Source: Apostichopus japonicus
Taxonomy: Eukaryota > Echinodermata > Holothuroidea > Aspidochirotida > Stichopodidae
Assembly (NCBI RefSeq): GCF_037975245.1
Contig: NC_092564.1
Span: 28,504,984 to 28,568,983 of the forward strand
Length of the DNA: 64,000 bases
Reading direction: 5' to 3'
The translations under genes and the position numbers were made by a program. Under the pieces are notes generated by a model. The model worked only from the letters and a program-made list of their open reading frames with translations, made no database searches and was not told where the DNA came from. Shown here in pieces: positions 56,821-64,000 of the stretch (position 1 is its first letter; the number at the start of each line of letters is the position of its first letter).

Positions 56821-57257
56821 ATATATCCCGGTGAAAACAGGTCGGAGGATTTAACACCAACGTGAAGGATGAAAACTAATACATTCTACGAAACACCTAT
56901 ATATCATAGTTCAGATGCTATGGGTTTTAGATCTTATAATCGAGAGCGCATATTTCATATTCCATGATATAACAGCTGTAACATTCTTACCCTACGATAT
57001 TTATACGACATGTTAGCCCATATTGTTAAATGTATTGTGGTCTATAGATAGTTCGGCAAAATTAATGATTTTTCATGATGTAAAATGGTACACCATGTTG
57101 AACGCGACATGCTGTGATTGCTCTGATTTTCCCTTCCTGTATCATTAAGCAGAGAGCTGTTATATGTATAGGCTTAAAATGATGCTATGCGTTATCTGCA
57201 CTTTACAACGGAAACATGATATTACAATAGCTTTTATACGGTGTTTGGTCGCCATAT

Positions 57258-57389
<132 letters not shown>

Positions 57390-59030
57390 AATGTGAACGA
57401 CCTTGCAACGGTCGGTATATGAAACTATATTGTTCACAATTTCGACTTTTGAAGTATTTATAGCCGTTTGCCTTTTTTTTATAATCCTAAACAAATAGTA
57501 AAAGAGGTCGATAAAATTCATGTCTTTCTCTTATACTAGTCAGAATCTGATATAGACTCAAAAAGCGCAATCGATTCAAGTGAATGTGAACTTAATTTAT
57601 TTTTAATTTCCTTTATGAAATCTCCTCAACTCAATCAAACTAATATTCCAATTGATGCTTGTTATCGCTTTCAAAAGATCGACCAGAAAACGATGCTCTC
57701 TGCCGCATGGTTTCTCAACTATGTCGAAATTAGGATATTGTTGATGCGAGTTTCTGATCACTGCACGATCCGTGGTGGCATTAACGAACCAATTTTGCGC
57801 CAAATAACTTTTCAAACTAGGTCGCATTTTCAAGTGAAGTTGAACCGGGGAATGTTGCCTTATATATATGCGGTGTGAATTAATAACTATTTATTACGTG
57901 AACGAATGAGGCTAGGTTGTCAGGGGTTTGCTGTTATTGAGATGCAAAGCTAGGCATTGAAGACGACCTACTTTAGTATGAAATTGGATAACATTTGAGT
58001 GAGGCCTCGGTTAACGATATCCATTGTCTAAGAGTGACCTATAAATTAGTAAATATGTATATATAAAGAAGATTTGTTACAAGGCGTTACTAAGGCGCGA
58101 AGCATTGTCTACGGTTGTATTCTGGAATAAGTCATCTAAATACGCGTCTGAATGACTGAGAACTGTGGCAACATCAACTGAAAAAGCCGGAAATAGCAAC
58201 TTCATACCAAACCGTCTGCAGAAAGAGCGGATAAAACTATTCAACGATTCATATAAAAGATTTCAGAAATTACTTAAACGAAGTAAGGAAAATTTGTTCA
58301 AAGAAGATGGTATCGGCATACATTTATAGACTTTGTAAATTTGTCTTCTCTTTCGTGTTTAAGCATTTAAGAGAAATTCCAGTGTTTGTAAATGGTCTCT
58401 GTCGATCAGAGACAGGACATGAAATGAAATATGGATGAAAAAGAAATGCTATAGGCACTTGGAAAGGCAAACAAGTTCCTGCTTCTTAAGTATAAGCAAA
58501 GAGTTTTTGTCAAAATTATAATATATATAGAATCGAGCGAATGATAGTGTTATCAAACTGCTTATATGCTAAATGAAACTACTGTGATAAAAAAAAAAAA
58601 AAAAATTATGCAAATTTTAGAGAATTTGATTTTATCAAGATTTTTTATAGAGGCAATGTACATAATTATACCGAAAACATATACAACAAAGGGACAAGCT
58701 GGTCAATTAGTACAAGTTTAATCACAATTTAAACGTTAATCAGTTGATTACACATAAAAACATAAACTTACTGAACTGACATGGTAGTGAGAAAATATGG
58801 TATCTGAAGAAGAGCCGGTGAGTTTAATTTGCAATAATTAAATATGAATAAATTAATATAAAAACGGTCTCTTAAGACGTTCTCTCATCAATACCTTTAT
58901 AATCACTTGATCTTCCCATTTGTAATTTCGATATGTTTTGGTTGTCAGTTGGAGTCGATATATTCATGCAATGCCGATAAATGGTTCGCCTTCAGTAATA
59001 TATATGTTACATTATCGGTCGACCTGTGCT
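57390..59030. other. No recognisable gene
   Basis: CpG-rich (25 CpG counted in 57601-58200) with a poly(A) run at 58591-58605. A TATA array closes on its left side and a SINE starts on its right. No exon or RNA gene can be supported. Confidence 0.45.
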
Positions 59031-59031
59031 G

Positions 59032-59340
59032 TGACCGAGTAGGTAAAGGCGGTGGCATTTAAAGCAACGAGGCCTGGGAATCGGGAGGTTCCGGGTTCGA
59101 TACCCGGCCGGGTCATAGTGAGGTGGGTTTTTCATCCAAGAGCAATCCACGGTTTTCCATCTGAAATGACTTTCTAATATTAAAGATTCCAAATTTGAAT
59201 TAAAATGTTGAATTGGTATAGTCACCCGACATGTAAGTTGTAATCCATAAGCCCTTGCGGGTTTCTCCCACATTTGTGGAGCGTCGTAAAAGTAACTGCT
59301 GATTATTATTATGATTATAATAATAATAATAATTATTATT
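59032..59340 (+). mobile_element. tRNA-derived SINE with an (ATT)n tail
   Basis: A box A-like TGACCGAGTAGG (59032-59043) and a B box GGTTCGATACC (59094-59104) are spaced as in a tRNA with a long variable arm (Ser/Leu type). The T arm CCGGG-TTCGATA-CCCGG pairs perfectly, but the acceptor stem does not, so it is not a functional tRNA gene. A body of about 180 bp follows, ending in GTAAAAGTAACTGCTGATTA and a tail of ATT/ATA trinucleotides to about 59340. This is the expected order for a tRNA-derived SINE: Pol III promoter, tRNA-unrelated body, simple-repeat tail. No target-site duplication was found by eye. Confidence 0.85.
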
Positions 59341-60789
59341 TTTATTTGCTGTTCACATAATATTCAGGTACAACGACAGTGTAAGCAGGTACAAGAGTAC
59401 AATATGACCCTATAACCAACCTCAGTTCTCGGTTAAAAACATGTTCAATAGAAGCAACATCAAAAGAATAAGCTGTTTTTTTTTTAAATCAATGTGACCA
59501 ACATTTTCGAACCACGGAATTTGTGGATGATTTATTGTGTAATTGAGCGTGTTATGGCGTGAATGCAATCATTTTAATCTATCAAAAAAATCGGGCGGAT
59601 TAAGGTACAGTGATGAGCCGAGGCCTCACCGTGGCTTTGATATAAGGTAGCATATATACATGCTGATATCCCCACCCGTATAAGTCGTTCACCTTTCATC
59701 GTTGTATAGCAGTATATAAACTGGGTAAAGCGTTATTGAAAGTTCAACTGTGGTAATTTCTCTGGATCTTACCGGTAATAACGATGTTTTTGAACGCAAT
59801 GACTTTCAGTTGAACTTGCCGGGAGGCGTAAATGATCCGATTAACCCCGGCCGAATCGAATGAATGTGTGTATCTTAAGGGGTCTATTCACGCTACAACC
59901 GCGCTGAGTTGGTCTGTTAGTCGTCAATTGAAAATTCACGATGCGTATAGTGCGATATTGCCTGCAGACGAGAACATTGCATCGTTTGGTGTACGTAATC
60001 AGTTTCATGCGTTAAAGTTGCTTGAGGTAAATGGGAGCTCAGCTGTAATCGGTACTTATAATTGCCACGGTTAAGATCACACCTCTCCGTTCCCTCCACT
60101 CCCTTCCCCTCTCTGCCCCATCTCTGCATCTCGCTGTCCTTTACATAATGAGAGAGAGTGATGGAGAAAGGTTTATTCGTTTTGAATAATTTCAGACGAC
60201 ATTTTTTTCATGCACTGTCATTTTCTTAAACTTGTTATATCTTTTGTGGTAACAAAAAAAGGCGGTAAATTGTTTTAGTTTCCTTTGATTTTTTTTATGT
60301 GAACAAATATTTTCTCTTAAACCAACGTCATTGTTGCATTACAGGATGGCATCAGTATATACGTACAACATTTCTGACAGCAATAACCTGATTGAAGTTC
60401 CACCTCTTTAAAGAAAATCAATAATAATGTTAGAGGATCGGTAATATTTTAAGTACGGATTCTTGATTTGTGGACTTTCTCGTGTCTTCAGTCTTAGGGT
60501 ATCAAGGAAGAACAGAAGGATGGTATATCCGCCCCTCCCCACCCCACCCCACCCCCTCCGTTCCTGCCCCGATGGAGGTGTTCATAATCATCTACGAGGC
60601 TGGTCTATTAATCGTTCATGCATACATTCAAGTGATGACAATATTGTACTATATAAGCCATATTCTTTACGCCACAATAGTCTGCTCAGTGGTAGCTGGG
60701 AGTTGTTCCGTAACAAATCCCTGGTGGTAGGCAGGTTCATCTAGGTGAGATGACTCTTTCACCTATCTTGTCCAGCTTGTCATCGTGTT
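59341..60789. other. No firm gene; one small isolated frame
   Basis: TATATAAA at 59713-59720 precedes an 80-codon ATG frame at 59832-60074 (MIRLTPAESNECVYLKGS onward) by about 110 bp. I recognise no domain in it, and it may be chance. C-rich sequence lies at 60531-60558. Otherwise nothing is identified. Confidence 0.35.
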
Positions 60790-61445
60790 TTATGTGTGAT
60801 GTACGCGTATCTGTTCTAATTACTGTAATTTAGCCTATATTGTTCTGTGTTATGTTTTCAGTGTCATGTAACACGTGACTGTTCTAATTACTGTAATAGC
60901 GTAGATGGTTCTGAACTATTTTTCATGTGTGATGTAACACGTTACTTTTCTTATTACCGTTATAACCGATGGGGTTGTGTGCTATGTTTACAGTGTCGTG
61001 TAGCACGTGACTGTTCTAATTACTGTAATAGCATACATGGTTCTGTGTTATGTTTTCAGTGTCATGTAACACGTGACTGTTCTAATTACTGGTTCTGAAC
61101 TATTTTTTATGTGTGATGTAACACGTGACTGTTCTTATTACCGTTAACACCTATGGGGTTGTGTGCGGTATGTTTACAGTGTCGTGTAGCACGTGGCTGT
61201 TCTATAATTACTGTAATAACATACATGGTTCTGTGTTATGTTTTAAGTGTCATGTAACACGTGACTGGTCTTATTACTGTGATAGCCTATATAGTTCTGT
61301 ACTATGTTTACAGTGTGATGAAACACGTACCGGTAACTGTTATCGGTGTGTTGTTACTCTTGACCGTTCTTATTTGCAAGGTAGCCATATATTGGTCGTG
61401 TGCCATGTTTAAAGAGTGATGAAACACGTGACTGTTCTTATCATT
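60790..61445 (+). repeat. About ten-unit 66-68-bp satellite with E-boxes and a higher-order pattern
   Basis: Units of 66-68 bp share GTGTSATGTAACACGTGACT and GTTCTAATTACTGTAATA. The CACGTG core or its variant falls at 60872, 60938 (CACGTT), 61004, 61070, 61122, 61190, 61258, 61324 (CACGTA) and 61425. The first spacings are exactly 66 bp, and a deletion shortens one to 52. Three variants alternate: A (GTGTCATG), B (GTGTGATG) and C (GTGTCGTG, preceded by GGGGTTGTGTGC), in the order A-B-C-A-B-C-A-B. In one frame a unit reads LCFQCHVTRDCSNYCNS, a Cys-rich peptide, but the frame breaks three times across the array. Confidence 0.9.
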
Positions 61446-62038
61446 GTAGTGCGTATATATCACAATATATCAAGCTATACTTTAAACGCCTCTTTAATGA
61501 AGTGTATGGTATACCCGTGAAGGAAAAACGCATTTATATAAGAAACAAACTAATAGCCTATGTTTGCAAAAGCCTCAGTTATGTTTTCTGTAAAATCAGA
61601 TGAAACTCTATGATATCGTTCTCTTGTGTCAAAAATCTGAGAAGCCACCGAAATCAGATTCTGTTGTTGTCGCTGTAGAAACTATATTTTTCGCTTGAGC
61701 TCATATTCGAATGATCTATGGAAGACTTAGCGTCATTCGACTTTATTGTTTCTCCAATTGTGTTACGAGAACTAGTGTAAAGGTTTATATAAAATGATTT
61801 CTTCAGTCAAATTGAAGGTTGGAAGTAGGCCCAGGTCAAATGGCGCCAAGATGGAGCGTAAATTGACCAATTGTCACCTCAGAACTGCCAATGTCACCAG
61901 GGACGCACAATAGATGCTGCCACATGTAATCTCTGCGGCATCGTATAGCTAAGCTTTGCTTGGTCTCTATGGCACCATCGTAGCATTATTTTGTATCCCG
62001 CGTTGCACTACACGTTATACCCTGCAAATTTACACTGC

Positions 62039-62040
<2 letters not shown>

Positions 62041-62135
<95 letters not shown>
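62041..62135. repeat. (TA)n microsatellite, pure
   Basis: An uninterrupted TA run of about 95 bp. Confidence 0.98.
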
Positions 62136-62136
<1 letters not shown>

Positions 62137-62357
62137 TGTGGTACAATAGGGCTTAGGCTAACTTCTGGGGTCTAGTGCATTCAATTCATTGTGTACGAAG
62201 TCGCAAGTAGAGAACGAACATTCTGCCTGTCAAGATTCAAATTATTGGCCTATCATCACTAAATTTAGAAAAATTAACCATTTTATTCTAAATTCCAAAC
62301 CAAATCATGGTTCGACAAACCGGTAATTAACCGGTAATTAATCTTACTCGTCAACCA

Positions 62358-62915
62358 TTAAAAGAATAGTCCAGGTCAAAATTTCGTTTTGGTATGTTAC
62401 AGAGGAACACAATCTAACCATTCTGGTGAAATTTGCATTCAATTCCTATGTACCGTTTTTGAGATATTGACAGTTGATGTTATCTGATATTCTGACAAAA
62501 GTGAACTTGAAGCAAACAGGTGTGATGTCATAGTTGCACACTGACAAATAATGTTTTGTTTTTGTTTTGTTTTTTAGTTTATTGATTTGACCTTGGATTG
62601 GATTTGGTTACTAGTTTGTCTAAAGGGGATGTGAAGTTTATAAAATACCAATACCTATGGTACATTCACATTATGGATGCATCCAATTGTGGAGTATAAA
62701 ATTAGACATAAATTTCAAAGGAAAAACAATCAATTATTTATCAGTGTGCAACAACAACGTCACACCTGTTTGCTACAAGTCCACTCTTGGCAACTTCAAC
62801 TCTCAATATCTCAAAAACGGTACATAGGAATTAAATGCAATTTTCACCAGAATGCTTAGCTTATGTTCCTCTTTAACTTATCAAAACGAAATTTTGGCCT
62901 GGACTGTTCTTTTAA
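62358..62915. mobile_element. 550-bp foldback MITE flanked by TTAA
   Basis: The left arm starts AAGAATAGTCCAGGTCAAAA at 62362. The right end, read on the other strand from 62911, starts AAGAACAGTCCAGGCCAAAA. The two arms remain similar for about 180-190 bp (through TTTCGTTTTG, GAGGAACA, CATTCTGGTGAAA, CCTATGTACCGTTTTTGAGA, AGCAAACAGGTGTGA and GTTGCACACTGA), around a spacer of about 180 bp. TTAA lies on each side (62358-62361 and 62912-62915). There is no coding capacity. A TTAA duplication is typical of piggyBac-type transposition, so a non-autonomous piggyBac-like element is possible, but the short TTAA could also be part of longer TIRs. Confidence 0.85.
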
Positions 62916-64000
62916 TAACAACTACGTCAGAATTTTATGCAGTAACAAAGCTCGGTGTACATACAGTATGCTATTATAACGCAGTCGATCTAGAAATAAA
63001 TGTTAGTGTTTCGAAAAGGTCGGTGACATCACAGCGACATTATAACAATAATTCATTTGTTAATGTTTATGCCGTGTGCCTGAATAAGAGACGTTATACG
63101 TGTCAATTCAAGCAGCTGTGTTGAAGTGCCGTGAGGGGTAATATGAGGGTGGGGAGGGGAGGTCTTCTGTAAGATCGTTCATATCTGGCTATGCTGATGG
63201 TATAGTAATGTTACCATGTATGCCATCACTATATGCCTTTAAAAGCTTCTGCTAAAGAATTCCCAGTCAGATTTAAGACATGCACGGATCACTTCCTATC
63301 AAGTTCAAAGCTGTTTTCTTTAATTATCTCTAAACAGGATACACTAAGTTTGTTGAAAGTCATTTATAACGCACAAGGGCTGAAAACAACAAATAAGTTT
63401 CAATGAGACGAAATGAAATGTAAATCATATTTTCCTCGTCGTTGCACGTGTGATCGCCGAAAGCGAGCGCAGACAGCTGTTAATCTTCGCACATTCAAAA
63501 CATCATTTAAATTTATTTACAATGTCTTCTCGTACGGTATTCTTACTTTACTTAACCAATGATCATCAAATTTACGGCATTATTGAACTGGAAGCTGTTG
63601 CAACAAGCATCTACTTTAGCAAACAGCTGTTAGCATGAAAGGACCCCAGCTGAGAGACTTTCTGTCTCCACTACGGTCGAATGAGTCTTTCGCCTTTTTA
63701 AAGCACACGTCATCGTCACTCACATAACACTGTTGTTCAACTTAGGGACGAGAGTTTTATTACGTCACAAATCGTGTAGCGGGGAAAACCTCCGCCAACG
63801 GTATGAATACGTTGCCTTCTGATTGCGAACACCTCTGCAGACGAAGATTTCTAATTGATTTTTCATGAGCACATATTCATTTTGGCGGGAAAATGGATCG
63901 TTAAGTTAACGTAGAAAGAGCTATTTACGTGTAGTTAGCCAGAAATATTTTTATTTGTCTGCATAGGAGTCAGATTTTGCACATATAACGCGTCATGCCT
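62916..64000. other. No recognisable gene
   Basis: CpG-rich sequence. A 90-codon frame (62852-63124) starts inside the MITE arm and has no recognisable domain. A G-rich run lies near 63148-63162. The last 200 bp includes an E2F-like site. Nothing else can be supported. Confidence 0.4.
63880..63893 (+). promoter_or_regulatory. E2F-like site
   Basis: TTTTGGCGGGAAAA is a full match to the E2F consensus. ACGTCAC (half CRE) lies about 120 bp upstream at 63761. If a gene begins to the right of the window, this could be part of its promoter. Confidence 0.3.

Noticed and set aside
59025-59110. Functional tRNA gene
   Set aside because: The acceptor stem does not pair and the sequence continues into a SINE body and tail.
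59007-59273. 88-aa minus-strand protein containing GYRTRNLPIP
   Set aside because: It is the antisense of the SINE; this phrase is what the reverse of its B-box region encodes.
60847-61603. Cys-rich zinc-finger-like protein
   Set aside because: The Cys pattern is encoded by the satellite unit, the reading frame shifts twice, and no promoter or splice context supports it.

Overview
The window looks like nuclear DNA from an AT-rich animal genome, most likely a marine invertebrate (an echinoderm such as a sea cucumber is my guess, not proven). The evidence is spliced coding exons with GT-AG introns, a 21-kb intron, long (TA)n and trinucleotide arrays, a tRNA-derived SINE and foldback MITEs. Nothing is bacterial, phage or organellar: there are no operons, ribosome binding sites, rRNA or intact tRNA genes. 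Almost every open frame above 60 codons is a chance frame or a read-through of a simple repeat.

The one gene I can establish is the 3' part of an inhibitory Smad (Smad6/7), on the + strand. Three exons fit together in phase: 2198-2251 (the PPPPY motif that binds Smurf-type E3 ligases), 4290-4418 (linker) and 25452-25993 (complete MH2 domain, stop codon, no SSxS tail). Introns of 2,038 and 21,033 bp separate them. The MH1 exon is not here and must lie left of position 1. A 3' UTR follows, with an AU-rich nonamer at 26366 and a candidate poly(A) signal at 26649.

Region by region: 1-26 kb is Smad6/7, mostly intron. The large intron holds a 12 x 42-bp near-perfect minisatellite, a ~150-bp pure CCT tract, a 2 x 70-bp duplication and an old MITE copy. 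26-32 kb has no recognisable gene but keeps the same CpG-poor composition. From about 31.9 kb the DNA becomes several-fold richer in CpG and stays so to the end, which I read as the edge of a germline-methylated transcription unit. 32-64 kb has no confident coding gene. It holds a decayed retroelement-like ORF, a dispersed degenerate repeat family, a promoter-like cluster near 45.0-45.2 kb (CRE, CCAAT boxes, TATA box), an 18-bp GC-rich minisatellite, a tRNA-derived SINE at 59 kb, a three-variant higher-order satellite carrying seven CACGTG E-boxes at 60.8-61.4 kb, and a 550-bp foldback MITE flanked by TTAA at 62.4-62.9 kb.

Together, one developmental signalling gene (feedback inhibitor of BMP/TGF-beta/activin signalling) occupies the left 40%, and a repeat-rich intergenic region occupies the rest. 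I found no new multi-gene system. The most interesting items are the CpG step, the E-box higher-order satellite, the TTAA-flanked foldback family and the 45-kb promoter-like cluster with no coding sequence beneath it.
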